Shown here piece by piece: positions 1 through 9,219 of a DNA stretch of 64,000 nucleotides. Position numbers and translations under genes: made by a program. This DNA comes from Nocardia nova NBRC 15556 (GTDB lineage: Bacteria > Actinomycetota > Actinomycetes > Mycobacteriales > Mycobacteriaceae). Every line of letters begins with the position of its first letter. Positions within the stretch are counted from its first letter, which is position 1. The stretch covers positions 19,926-83,925 of the forward strand of contig NZ_BDBN01000039.1 in assembly GCF_001613005.1 (NCBI RefSeq), given 5' to 3'. The notes beneath the pieces are model-generated. The model was not told the DNA's origin, searched no databases, and saw nothing but the letters and a program-made list of their open reading frames with translations.

Positions 1-445
<445 letters not shown>

Positions 446-508
446 GCGAGCGGTCCTCCTGAGGTGCCATCGGATTGGATGGTGAGTCCCTGCGAACTCA
501 CGAGGCCG

Positions 509-539
509 ACGCTACGACTTGGAGTGCGCTCCAAGTCAA
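509..539 (-). promoter_or_regulatory. MerR-type promoter/operator of the aldo/keto reductase
   Basis: Read on the minus strand there is a -35 TTGACT (539-534) and a -10 TAGCGT (514-509) separated by 19 bp. The spacer holds the inverted repeat ACTTGGAG-TGCG-CTCCAAGT (517-536). A 19-bp spacer occupied by a dyad is the hallmark of promoters untwisted by MerR-family activators. The promoter points at the aldo/keto reductase start at 445. No MerR gene that fits is visible nearby, so the regulator is probably beyond the left edge or elsewhere. Confidence 0.75.
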
Positions 540-543
540 GCCG

Positions 544-1002
544 TTACCGGGAGCCGTCGTCGTCGAGCCGTGCGACGAGCACGGCCAGTGCGTCGCCGAG
601 CGTGCGGCGCTGCTGCGGATCGATATCGTCGAGGGCGGCGGCGAAGCGCTGGATCCGGGCCGATGTGAGTCCGTTGACCAGTGATTTCGCCTGTTCGGTG
701 ACGGTCAGCAACTGAGCTCTGCCGTCGGCCGGGTCGGCGGTGCGTTCGAGGTATCCGTACTTCTCCAGACCCGACACGATGCGCGACATCGTGGGGGCGG
801 TGACGTGTTCGGCGGCGGCCAGATCGCCCAGTCGCATCGGACCGCTGCGGACCAGCGTGCCCAGTGCCGCCGCCGAACCGGGGCTCAGCGAACCCAGGTC
901 GCCGGAGCGCCGCAGGAGCCGGGTGATCCTGCCGAGCGCGAAATACAGATCCGCCGCCTCGGCAAGTTCCTCCGCGCTGCGTGCGCGCTCCTGCTGGATC
1001 AT
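544..1002 (-). CDS. MarR-family transcriptional regulator
   Basis: A 152-residue winged-helix regulator of MarR size. Residues 45-100 form the wHTH: a MRLGDLAAAEHVTAPTMSRI recognition region followed by a wing with the family signature D-x-R (DPADGRAQLLTVT). Helices before and after it supply dimerisation. I chose the ATG at 1002 (MIQQERARS) because longer in-frame extensions run through non-coding-like sequence. It lies upstream of the aldo/keto reductase on the same strand, its stop only a few bases from the -35 of that gene's MerR-type promoter. Whether it controls the reductase or only itself cannot be seen. Confidence 0.85.
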   Translation of the reverse strand: MIQQERARSAEELAEAADLYFALGRITRLLRRSGDLGSLSPGSAAALGTLVRSGPMRLGDLAAAEHVTAPTMSRIVSGLEKYGYLERTADPADGRAQLLTVTEQAKSLVNGLTSARIQRFAAALDDIDPQQRRTLGDALAVLVARLDDDGSR

Positions 1003-1734
1003 GGGCGTTGTCGCTCCTACGCGTGTGCTGGGACCGTCGGCAGCCGCACCGTCGGCGATATCCGATTCAGTAAGTATGCCCTCCCGCTCGATCCCGACGC
1101 GTTCGGCCTGCTCATCGACGGCGCCGCGTGTTTCTTCGGCCGACCCGGCCGCGTTCCGCGTGGCGGTTGCGCACTGTTCCCGCGCGACACGCTGCCGGCC
1201 GGATCGACGGCGGACGTTCCGGGCCCGGCGTCCCAGGCCTGGAGAGTCGAAAATGCCTCGGGCACAGGGTATCTTGGACTTGAATAATGGGTTAACGGAC
1301 TCAGGACGGCGATGAACACAGCGGCAAACGAACTCCGCGCGCAACACAGCGCTTCGACCACTCGAAACCCCGAGTGGGACGCCCGCGCTCGAGCTGAGCT
1401 CGCGATGTAACGTCGATCGCCGTTTCACCGCCTGGAGACGCGGTCGCCGTCGCTTGCGATGACGACGCGACTCGGGTGATCACGCCTTTCCGTCTGCGTT
1501 GCACTGGTTGTCGGCATCGCAGTCTGCAACAGCACTGATATCGAAGCCGGAACGCTGGGCTCCGTAGCCGAATTCTGTCTGCGGCGGCTCGGGTTCCGGC
1601 CGCGCGTCACCTGTGTGAACCCCCTCGACAATGCGAGCGGCGGGTAGTCCGAGCATGTAAAAAACGCCCCGAGTCGAAGGGCGGCTTTCGGCACGGCTAC
1701 AACGCTGCTCTCTTACCGGAAGTTGGCACGACCG
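1003..1734. other. Intergenic region without a supported gene
   Basis: About 730 bases between the MarR start and the membrane-protein gene. Short open frames exist on both strands, but none shows a recognisable domain or a convincing ribosome binding site. The only structured element I see is a small hairpin with a T-run on the minus strand near 1659-1683. Confidence 0.5.
1659..1683 (-). terminator. Possible rho-independent terminator, orphan
   Basis: On the minus strand CGCCC (1683-1679) pairs with GGGCG (1669-1665), followed by six T residues (1664-1659). The stem is short (5 bp) and no minus-strand gene lies immediately upstream, so it may be the relic of a lost gene or chance. Confidence 0.3.
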
Positions 1735-3981
1735 ATGAGAATCGATCGCATTACCGCAGCTTCACAGCCGATGGCGAGTCCGTCGAAGCCCGGCATTTCG
1801 CCGATACGCCGCCGGCTCTTTCTTTTCCTGTTTCTCTCGGTGCTGGCCGTCCTCGCACCGCCTGGCATGATCGGAATGGCGCGGGCGCAACCCGGTACCG
1901 ATACCGGAGACGACAGTTCGTCCGTGGATGCCGTCAGTTGGATGCAGATACACGATTCCACCGGGGCCCCGCTGGCGAACTATCAATTCGCCACGAAAGA
2001 CCCCGGAATACTGCATCCCGGCACCACGGTGTTGTGGTCGGCTCTCGGGTTCGAACTGATCCTGTACGTCGTCATCATGACGACCGCCATATGGCTCATC
2101 GGCATGGCCCTCAGCTTCAAATGGCTGGATATGCTGGCAAACCCGCTGCGCGGGCTGGCCTCCGCACTCACCGAACAGCTTGCGACTCCGATGATGCTCG
2201 TCACCGCGGCAACCATCGGCGCACTCGTCGTGGCCTGGTTCGTCGTGCGCGGATTCCATTCCAAAGCCACGTCACAAGCGGTCACGATGATTCTCATCGG
2301 CATAGCCGGACCGTTCTTCCTGGCGAACCCGCTGGCCGATGTCCTCTCCTCCGACGGACTGATGGCCCAGGGCCGCGACCTCGGCATTGCCGTGGTAGCG
2401 GGCCTGCAAGGCCGATCCATGCCCGCGGCCGGTGAATTCGTGAAGAACATCCAGAGCGGCCTGGCGGACAACTTGGTACGCAAGCCGGTGCAGGTATGGA
2501 ATTTCGGACATGTCATCGACGGCAATTCCGCGTGCCGGAACGCGTGGACCGCCGGAATCACGGCCGGCAGCAAGAATCTGCTGCACTCGGGCCTGGAGAA
2601 CTGTCATGACATGGATGCGATCCACCGCATCGACCATCCGACGATGTCGCAGGTCGGTACCGGCCTGGTGCTGATCCTCTGCGGCTTGATAACAATCCTG
2701 TTCGGCGTCTACATGGCACTCAAAATCATGCGCACGGCGTTCGACGCCATCTACTACGCGTTCATGACGATATTCGGGTTCGCCGCCGGCGGATTCATAT
2801 ACGGACCCACCCAGACGCATCTGGTGCGAAGTCTCGTGCATTCCTTCGTGTCCGGATTCAAAATGGTGGCCTTCATTATATTTCTCGGGATATATCTCGT
2901 CCTTCTCGGCGGCCTGTTCGACCAGGCGCAGGGCCAGGTGTTCGCGGTTCTGATAATCGTCGTGTGTGTCGAGATCATCGCGATCACGCAGCTGCGCCGC
3001 CTCGATTTCAACCTGGACAGAGGAAACGACTGGATCGCCAACCGATTCGCACTCGCGACCCAGGGTGGCTTCGCCACGGGGGCCGGGGGAAAGACCGCCC
3101 TCGGCATGCCCGGTGGCGGATCCGGCGGGCATTCTCCGACGAAGCTTTTGACCACCGTGGCGGCCCTGAACACCTTGAACTCGTCACCGATCGCCGCCTG
3201 GGCCGCCGGGCGCACCATGGGACCGCTGAATCCGTTCGCGCTACGGCGCAAGCGCGCGGATCTGGCGAATATGGACAGCGCGCCCCTGAACCGCGAGGGT
3301 GCGCAATGGCTCCAGCTGAACCGGCTGAACTGGCGCGAGAAGGCGCTCGCGCGCGCCGGCGGCGACGGTTTGGAGTCGACCCTCGGCGTGGCCAACGCGC
3401 TGGACGGGTTGACCGACAGCCGGGTGCCGGATCTGTACCTCGCTCCCACCCTTTTGGCGACCGGAGCCACCGATCAGGGAGTCATCGACGCGCTGCGGGC
3501 ATTGGCCGTGCAGAAGGCGAGCCTCCGGGACGCGTCGCCGTACGGGTTCGCCCCGCTGCAAAAGGCGCTCGCCGCGTCGATGGCCGTCGACAACCACGTC
3601 GGCGATCGCGCGCACGAGGCTTTCTCCGCGCAGGCGGTGGTGGCCGCGGCCAACTTCAGGCGCCACGCCAACGCTCCCGAGGACGGCGCCGCGATCGATC
3701 ACAATTTCGTGCGGCTGGTCGAGCGATCCTGGGACTCCGAGACGGCGATACGCCGGATCACTCCGGACCAGTGGAACAATGCCGGTCGCGACACCCGCTA
3801 CTACATCGGCAACCGATTGGCCGAGAACCACCTGGCGATCGCGGAGAGATATCACCGGTCGGTGGTGACCAACGACCCCGCGTTGGAGCAGCACAGGCGC
3901 CAGTTGCGGGAATCCGCACGCCGGATCACCAATCTGCACCATCTCAAGCCCGAGATGGGCGCCGATCCCTGGCAGCCGTGA
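1735..3981 (+). CDS. Polytopic membrane protein, VirB6/TrbL-like (putative conjugation-type)
   Basis: About 748 residues. An N-terminal hydrophobic signal-like segment (RRRLFLFLFLSVLAVLAPP) ends near AxA. It is followed by roughly six to seven transmembrane helices up to residue ~440, for example ELILYVVIMTTAIWLIGMAL, MMLVTAATIGALVVAWFVV, GLVLILCGLITILFGVY and VFAVLIIVVCVEIIAI. A soluble, charged C-terminal third (~300 residues) follows. This layout resembles VirB6/TrbL-type proteins encoded in actinobacterial conjugative elements, but the assignment is by topology only. The start is uncertain: ATG 1735 follows GGAAG by 12 bases, and an in-frame TTG at 1723 is possible. It stands alone, tail-to-tail with cbbR two bases away, with no other transfer gene. 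Confidence 0.55.
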   Translation: MRIDRITAASQPMASPSKPGISPIRRRLFLFLFLSVLAVLAPPGMIGMARAQPGTDTGDDSSSVDAVSWMQIHDSTGAPLANYQFATKDPGILHPGTTVLWSALGFELILYVVIMTTAIWLIGMALSFKWLDMLANPLRGLASALTEQLATPMMLVTAATIGALVVAWFVVRGFHSKATSQAVTMILIGIAGPFFLANPLADVLSSDGLMAQGRDLGIAVVAGLQGRSMPAAGEFVKNIQSGLADNLVRKPVQVWNFGHVIDGNSACRNAWTAGITAGSKNLLHSGLENCHDMDAIHRIDHPTMSQVGTGLVLILCGLITILFGVYMALKIMRTAFDAIYYAFMTIFGFAAGGFIYGPTQTHLVRSLVHSFVSGFKMVAFIIFLGIYLVLLGGLFDQAQGQVFAVLIIVVCVEIIAITQLRRLDFNLDRGNDWIANRFALATQGGFATGAGGKTALGMPGGGSGGHSPTKLLTTVAALNTLNSSPIAAWAAGRTMGPLNPFALRRKRADLANMDSAPLNREGAQWLQLNRLNWREKALARAGGDGLESTLGVANALDGLTDSRVPDLYLAPTLLATGATDQGVIDALRALAVQKASLRDASPYGFAPLQKALAASMAVDNHVGDRAHEAFSAQAVVAAANFRRHANAPEDGAAIDHNFVRLVERSWDSETAIRRITPDQWNNAGRDTRYYIGNRLAENHLAIAERYHRSVVTNDPALEQHRRQLRESARRITNLHHLKPEMGADPWQP

Positions 3982-3983
3982 CG

Positions 3984-4979
3984 CTACGGCTCCGGCCGTG
4001 GAGACACTTCCGGTCCGGTGCCGGGGCGTCGCGTGGCCGAATGACGCTTCGGGGCCGGGTCGGGGGCGGCGGAGGTGGTCGGCAAGGGGCCGGCGGGGTG
4101 GTCGGTGGTCGGGTGGAAGGCGTGGTCACCCACCCGGGCAGGATCGACCATATGCGCGACGAACAGGCGCGCCGCCGGAGTCGGGGTGCCGGTCGTCACC
4201 GCATGCCACGGCCGGTCCAGCGGTGTTCCCTCGACCGGCACGACGACCAGATTGCCTTGCGCCACATCGGCTTCCACCGCGTCGCTGTGAATCAGCGTGA
4301 TCCCCAGCCCTTCCCGGGCGGCGGCCAGGACGGCGCCGTGGGTGCCGAGGGTGAGGGCGGGTGGGCGGATCTGCAGCCGATCCAGCAGGGCCAATGTGGT
4401 GTCCCTGGTGCCCGAGCCGGGGCCGCGCAACAGCCAGGTCGTGGTGCGCGGATCGTGGGATCGTCCCGGCGCTCCCACCACGACCAGGCGGCTGGGCCGG
4501 CGCGCCCGCACCACCAGTCCGGTGTCGCGCGGCGGACGCCCGGCGATCACGAGATCGGTTTCGTGGTGCTGTAATTCGATGAACAGCAGATCGCGCGGGT
4601 GGATCGACAGACCCAGTTCGATCTCGGGGTAGCGGTCGCGAAACGACACCAGCAGCCGCAGCAGCACGTATTCCCCGGCGGTCGCCACCACCCCGATACG
4701 CAACCGCCCCGTTTCGGCGCGGCGGACCGCGGCATGCGCCTCTTTCATCAAACCCAGGATGCTGCGGCAGTATTCGGCATAGACCCGCCCCGCCTCGGTG
4801 AGTGCGATACCGCGTCCGGATTTCGCGATCAGTTTCGCGCCGAGCTGCTTTTCGATATGTGCCACCGCCGCCGATGCGGCCGCCTCGGTGATGTGCAGTT
4901 GCGCAGCGGCGCGCCGAATGCTGTTGTGCCGGGCCACAGCCAGGAACGTTTCCATTCGGACCGCACTCACCGTTCCCAT
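3984..4979 (-). CDS. cbbR: LysR-family regulator of the Calvin-cycle operon (CbbR)
   Basis: A 331-residue LysR-type regulator. The N-terminal HTH (residues ~8-65: METFLAVARHNSIRRAAAQL, then ITEAAASAAVAHIEKQLG) is followed by the two-lobed effector-binding domain (LRIGVVATAGEYVLLRLL onward). It is transcribed divergently from cbbL, the standard cbbR position. CbbR proteins activate cbb operons in response to metabolites such as phosphoenolpyruvate or NADPH; the effector here is unknown. The last ~40 residues are Pro/Thr/Ala-rich and probably disordered, longer than usual. Effector-site details cannot be judged by eye. Confidence 0.85.
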   Translation of the reverse strand: MGTVSAVRMETFLAVARHNSIRRAAAQLHITEAAASAAVAHIEKQLGAKLIAKSGRGIALTEAGRVYAEYCRSILGLMKEAHAAVRRAETGRLRIGVVATAGEYVLLRLLVSFRDRYPEIELGLSIHPRDLLFIELQHHETDLVIAGRPPRDTGLVVRARRPSRLVVVGAPGRSHDPRTTTWLLRGPGSGTRDTTLALLDRLQIRPPALTLGTHGAVLAAAREGLGITLIHSDAVEADVAQGNLVVVPVEGTPLDRPWHAVTTGTPTPAARLFVAHMVDPARVGDHAFHPTTDHPAGPLPTTSAAPDPAPKRHSATRRPGTGPEVSPRPEP

Positions 4980-5171
4980 CTACAGACGGTAGCAAACTCA
5001 ACGATTCGGTTGAGCGAGACCGGAAACAATCGAATTGTCCTCGCCGGGCGGTGCCCGCATCCTGAATCTGCGCACTCGCCGCACCATCCCAAGAGGTGTC
5101 GCAGGTGAGATTCGCGCAGCGGCTCGCGACGCCGACCGGGTGCGGGTGTCCCGCAAAATACAGGAGGACCG
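4980..5171. promoter_or_regulatory. cbbR-cbbL divergent control region with LysR-type dyads
   Basis: The 192-bp divergent spacer holds a perfect inverted repeat CTCAAC-N6-GTTGAG (4997-5014) close to the cbbR start, and a second dyad ACAAT-CGA-ATTGT (5026-5038). Both are plausible CbbR sites by position, although they do not fit the classic T-N11-A box exactly. cbbL has an AGGAGG ribosome binding site at 5162-5167. Confidence 0.6.
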
Positions 5172-6614
5172 ATGACCGACGAATCGACTCGTGACCGCTG
5201 GGATCCGGGCGTGCACTCGTATGCGTCGATGGGCTATTACGACGCGGACTATCAACCGTGCGATACCGATGTGCTGGCGGTGTTCCGGGTGACGCCGCAA
5301 CCGGGGGTGGACCCGATCGAGGCGGCAGCTGCCGTGGCCGGCGAATCCTCCACTGCCACATGGACTGTCGTGTGGACCGACCGGCTCACCGCGCACGACC
5401 GCTACCGGGCCAAATGCTATCGGGTCGAGGAGGTACCGGGGCGGCCGGGAGAGTATTTCGCCTATATCGCCTATGATCTGGACCTTTTCGAAGAGGGCTC
5501 GATCACCAATCTCACGTCCTCGGTGATCGGCAATGTCTTCGGTTTCAAACCGCTCCAGGCATTGCGGCTCGAGGACATGCGTATTCCGGTGGCCTATGTC
5601 AAGACCTTTCAGGGACCGCCGCACGGAATCGTTATGGAACGGGAATATCTGAACAAGTACGGCCGGCCGTTGCTGGGGGCGACCGTGAAGCCGAAACTCG
5701 GCCTCTCGGCGCGCAACTACGGACGGGTGGTGTACGAGGCGTGTAAGGGCGGCCTCGATTTCACCAAGGACGACGAGAACATCAACTCGCAGCCGTTCAT
5801 GCGATGGCGCGATCGCTATCTGTTCGCCATGGAGGGCGTGAACCGTGCGACCGCGGAAACGGGAGAATTGAAGGGTCATTATCTCAATATCACGGCCGCC
5901 ACGATGGAGGATATGTACGAGCGCGCGGAGTTCGCGAAATCGCTCGGCAGCGTGATCGTGATGATGGACCTCACCGTCGGCTACACGGCGATGCAGTCGA
6001 TGTCGAAGTGGGCGCGGCGCAACGGCATGCTGTTGCATCTGCACCGGGCCGGGCATTCGACGTTCACCCGGCAGAAGACCCACGGTGTCAGCTTCCGGGT
6101 GCTGGCGAAATGGTGCCGCCTCATCGGCGTGGATCACCTGCACGCCGGCACCGTCATCGGCAAGCTCGAGGGGGACCCGCACACGGTGAAGGGTTTCTAC
6201 GATACGTTGCGCGACAACCACATTCCGGCCAATCCGCGCAACGGCATCTTCTTCGACCAGGACTGGGCGAGTCTGCCCGGAGTGATGCCGGTGGCATCGG
6301 GCGGAATCCACGCGGGACAGATGCATCAACTGCTGGATCTGTTCGGCGACGACGCGATCCTGCAGTTCGGCGGCGGCACCATCGGCCACCCGATGGGTAT
6401 CGCCGCGGGCGCGGAGGCCAACCGGGTCGCCCTGGAGGCAATGGTCAAGGCGCGCAACGAAGGTCGCGATCTGCTGAAGGAGGGGCCCGACGCCCTGCGC
6501 GCCGCCGCGAGGATCTGTCCGTCACTGGACGTCGCGCTCGCGACCTGGGGCGATGTCACCTTCGACTACACCTCCACCGACGCCCCCGACGCGGTACCGA
6601 CGGTCACCGCCTGA
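5172..6614 (+). CDS. cbbL: RuBisCO large subunit, form I red-type
   Basis: Ribulose-1,5-bisphosphate carboxylase/oxygenase large chain, 480 residues, the CO2-fixing step of the Calvin cycle. All key residues are present: Lys173/Lys175 in TVKPK, the carbamylation/Mg site Lys199-Asp201-Glu202 in GGLDFTKDDE, His291-Arg292, His324 and loop-6 Lys331 in GTVIGKLEG. It is therefore a true carboxylase, not a RuBisCO-like protein. The neighbouring cbbX activase and the sequence style place it in the red-type group (IC/ID, or the actinobacterial IE type described from Pseudonocardia). A good AGGAGG precedes the ATG. It leads the operon cbbLSX-fbp-cbbP. Confidence 0.97.
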   Translation: MTDESTRDRWDPGVHSYASMGYYDADYQPCDTDVLAVFRVTPQPGVDPIEAAAAVAGESSTATWTVVWTDRLTAHDRYRAKCYRVEEVPGRPGEYFAYIAYDLDLFEEGSITNLTSSVIGNVFGFKPLQALRLEDMRIPVAYVKTFQGPPHGIVMEREYLNKYGRPLLGATVKPKLGLSARNYGRVVYEACKGGLDFTKDDENINSQPFMRWRDRYLFAMEGVNRATAETGELKGHYLNITAATMEDMYERAEFAKSLGSVIVMMDLTVGYTAMQSMSKWARRNGMLLHLHRAGHSTFTRQKTHGVSFRVLAKWCRLIGVDHLHAGTVIGKLEGDPHTVKGFYDTLRDNHIPANPRNGIFFDQDWASLPGVMPVASGGIHAGQMHQLLDLFGDDAILQFGGGTIGHPMGIAAGAEANRVALEAMVKARNEGRDLLKEGPDALRAAARICPSLDVALATWGDVTFDYTSTDAPDAVPTVTA

Positions 6615-6655
6615 CCGCCCGGCCCGATCGACCCGACGACACACAAGGAGACGCA

Positions 6656-7078
6656 ATGCATCTGCGTCAAGGGACGTTCTCCCATCTGCCCGACCTGACC
6701 GATACCGAAATCGGCGCTCAGATCCGCTATGCGCTGCTCAACAACTGGCCCGTCTCGATCGAGTACACCGACGATCCGCATCCACGCAACGTCTACTGGG
6801 AGATGTGGGGGTTGCCGCTGTTCGACCTCGACGAACCCGACGGTGTGCTCGCCGAGGTGAACGCCTGCCGTTCGACGTTCCCGCACCACTACATCCGCGT
6901 CAACGCCTACGACGCGAGTTACGGCAGGCAGACGACCGCACTGAGTTTCCTGGTGCAGCGGCCCGCCGACGAACCGGGCTTCCTGGTGGTACGCACCGAG
7001 ACCGAGGATCGCCGGCAGCACTACGGCCTGCGGTCCTACGCCACCGACGTGCCCGCGGGCGCGCGCTACCGGGACTGA
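6656..7078 (+). CDS. cbbS: RuBisCO small subunit
   Basis: 140 residues. Small chain of form I RuBisCO, which caps the L8 core in the L8S8 hexadecamer. The opening MHLRQGTFSHLPDLTDTEI is the typical red-type N-terminus, followed by NNWPVSIEYTDDPHPRN and YWEMWGLPLFDL, all conserved in the family. The C-terminus has the extra beta-hairpin region characteristic of red-type small subunits. The start at 6656 follows AAGGAG five bases upstream, 41 bases after the cbbL stop. It is essential for assembly with the cbbL product. Confidence 0.96.
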   Translation: MHLRQGTFSHLPDLTDTEIGAQIRYALLNNWPVSIEYTDDPHPRNVYWEMWGLPLFDLDEPDGVLAEVNACRSTFPHHYIRVNAYDASYGRQTTALSFLVQRPADEPGFLVVRTETEDRRQHYGLRSYATDVPAGARYRD

Positions 7079-7082
7079 GGCG

Positions 7083-8132
7083 ATGGTGGACGGGAGGCCG
7101 GCGATGTCCGGCGGCACACCGGGCAGCGGATCGGGATTCCGGATGTACCGGCCCGGGGCGAGCGGTGCGGGTGCGAATCACATCGAGCCGCCCGCGGATC
7201 CCGACCCGTCGGAAATCACGCTGGCCGACGACGCGACCGTCGATCTGTCGACGGATCTGGCCGGTAAGAACGTCGAGGACACCCTGGCCCGCCTCGATGC
7301 GGAACTGATCGGGCTGGCCACGGTCAAGCAGCGGGTGCGCGAGATCGCGGCGTTGCTGCTGATCGACCGGGCCCGGCAGCGGTTCGGATTGCAGGCCGAC
7401 CGTCCCACCATGCATATGAGTTTCACCGGCGGTCCCGGCACCGGGAAGACGACGGTCGCCCTGCGGATGGCGGAGATGCTGCATGCCCTCGGCTACATCC
7501 GGAAACCGAAGGTGCACACGGTGACCCGTGACGACCTGGTGGGCCAGTTCATCGGCCACACCGCCCCCAAGACCAAGGAGGCACTGGCCAAAGCGGCGGG
7601 GGGAGTGCTGTTCATCGACGAGGCCTATTACCTGTTCCGGCCGGAGAACGAGCGGGACTACGGACAGGAGGTCATCGAGATCCTGCTGCAGGAGATGGAG
7701 ACCGAACGTTCCAGCCTGGTGGTGATCTTCGCCGGATATCCGGACCGGATGGAGACGTTCTTCTCCGCGAATCCCGGTTTGTCCTCGCGGGTGGCCCACC
7801 ACATCGAATTCCCGGACTACACGCGCGAGGAACTGCTGGCGATCGCGGAAGTGATGGTGGCACAGCAGAATTTCCGGTTCGGCGATTCGGCGGCAGCGGC
7901 CTTCGACGACTACCTGGATGCGCGGATGGCGCGGCCGCGGTTCGCGAATGCGCGCAGTGTCCGCAACGCCGTGGACCGGTGCCGGCTGCGCCAGGCCAAT
8001 CGGCTCGTGCAGGAGCATCGCCCGCTCGGCAAGGCCGATCTGATGACGCTGACGGCCGAAGACATCTACGGCAGCAGCGTTTTCGGCGATGGTGCGCGTG
8101 CCGCGGAGGAGGTGGCATGCCCGACGGAATGA
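7083..8132 (+). CDS. cbbX: Red-type RuBisCO activase, AAA+ ATPase CbbX
   Basis: 349 residues. CbbX hexamers use ATP to pull on the large-subunit C-terminus and free inhibited RuBisCO. Seen: a CbbX/SpoVK-like N-terminal linker (DLAGKNVEDTLARLDAELIG), Walker A GGPGTGKTT (~116-124), Walker B GVLFIDEAYY (~174-183), sensor 1 in VVIFAGYPDRM, and an arginine-finger region near SSRVAHHIEF. The first ~45 residues (Gly/Pro-rich) exceed the usual family length, so translation may begin at an internal ATG (7104 or 7143). It follows cbbS by four bases and overlaps fbp. Confidence 0.93.
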   Translation: MVDGRPAMSGGTPGSGSGFRMYRPGASGAGANHIEPPADPDPSEITLADDATVDLSTDLAGKNVEDTLARLDAELIGLATVKQRVREIAALLLIDRARQRFGLQADRPTMHMSFTGGPGTGKTTVALRMAEMLHALGYIRKPKVHTVTRDDLVGQFIGHTAPKTKEALAKAAGGVLFIDEAYYLFRPENERDYGQEVIEILLQEMETERSSLVVIFAGYPDRMETFFSANPGLSSRVAHHIEFPDYTREELLAIAEVMVAQQNFRFGDSAAAAFDDYLDARMARPRFANARSVRNAVDRCRLRQANRLVQEHRPLGKADLMTLTAEDIYGSSVFGDGARAAEEVACPTE

Positions 8133-9193
8133 AAACCCTCACCCGCTACACGATCGAACAGGAACATCGGCATCCCGGTTCTTCCGGGGAATTCTCCGCG
8201 CTGCTCAATGTGGTGTCCACCGCGGCGAAGATCATCGCCAATCAGGTGACCCGCGGTCGCATCGTGGGCGCGCTCGGCGCAACCGACGGCACGGATCCGC
8301 CGGTGAGCCTGCATCGGCGCATGGACGCCATCGCCAACGACATCATGGTGGAGCAATCCGAATCGAGCGGGCCGTTGTCGGCGCTGCTGTCGGAACAGAT
8401 GAACGGATTCCATCCGGTGCCGGGGGAGGTGCGCCGAGGCAAATACATGCTGGCCTTCGATCCCCTGGACGGCTCCTCGAATATCGACGTGAACCTGCCG
8501 GTCGGCACGATATTCAGTGTGCTGCGCGCACCGGAGGACGGGCGGGCGCCGCAGGCGGCGGATTTTCTGCAACCGGGCGTACGGCAGGTGTGCGCGGGAT
8601 TCACGCTGTACGGCCCGGCGACGATGCTGGTTCTCACCACCGGCAGCGGAGTCGACGGATTCACTCTCGATCGGGAGATCGGCGCCTTCGTCCTCACTCA
8701 TCCCCGCATGCGCATTCCGGAGGACACCTCGGGATTCGCGATCAATGCCGCCAACGAGCGGTTCTGGCAGCGCCCGGTGCGGCGTTATGTGCACGAATGT
8801 CTCGACGGGGTGGAGGGGCCGCGGTCGCGCGACTTCAATATGCGCTGGGTGGCGTCGCTGGTCGCCGACGCCTTCCATATCCTCACCCGCGGCGGGGTCT
8901 ACCTGTATCCGTACGACACCCGCGATCCCGGCCGGCCGGGGCGGGTCTCGCTGCTCTACGGCGCCAATCCCATCGCCTTTGTCATCGAACAGGCCGGCGG
9001 TGCCGCGACCACCGGCCATGAACGGGTGCTCGAGGTGATTCCCGAGCACCTGCATCAGCAGATCCCGCTGGTTTTCGGATCGCTCAACGAGGTGCGCCGG
9101 ATCGAGCGCTATCACCGTGAACCCGATGCCGGGCCACCGTTCGACGCGTCGTTGTTCGGCACCCGCACCCTGTTCCGACCGGCGCGCCATTGA
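8117..9193 (+). CDS. fbp: Class I fructose-1,6-bisphosphatase (Calvin cycle)
   Basis: 358 residues. Hydrolyses fructose-1,6-bisphosphate (and possibly sedoheptulose-1,7-bisphosphate) during RuBP regeneration. The class I signature FDPLDGSSNIDVN with its metal-binding Asp residues is clear, along with the preceding YMLA and the later YLYPYD and AGGAATTG stretches. The start at 8117 follows GGAGG by about five bases and overlaps the cbbX end by 16 bases. A second in-frame ATG at 8129 forms an ATGA overlap with the cbbX stop but lacks a well-spaced ribosome binding site. As part of the cbb operon it is probably the autotrophy-dedicated paralogue (cbbF). Confidence 0.95.
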   Translation: MPDGMKTLTRYTIEQEHRHPGSSGEFSALLNVVSTAAKIIANQVTRGRIVGALGATDGTDPPVSLHRRMDAIANDIMVEQSESSGPLSALLSEQMNGFHPVPGEVRRGKYMLAFDPLDGSSNIDVNLPVGTIFSVLRAPEDGRAPQAADFLQPGVRQVCAGFTLYGPATMLVLTTGSGVDGFTLDREIGAFVLTHPRMRIPEDTSGFAINAANERFWQRPVRRYVHECLDGVEGPRSRDFNMRWVASLVADAFHILTRGGVYLYPYDTRDPGRPGRVSLLYGANPIAFVIEQAGGAATTGHERVLEVIPEHLHQQIPLVFGSLNEVRRIERYHREPDAGPPFDASLFGTRTLFRPARH

Positions 9194-9219
9194 ACGCCGG
9201 CTGATCGAATCGAGACGTC

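Noticed and set aside
1684..1735. Possible tRNA-like or attachment-site sequence before the membrane-protein gene
   Set aside because: No cloverleaf with conserved T-arm GGTTCGA could be built.
5172..6614. RuBisCO-like protein (form IV) serving methionine salvage
   Set aside because: All carboxylase residues and the cbbS/cbbX/PRK context are present, and the mtn operon already has MtnC, so no RuBisCO-like enolase is needed.
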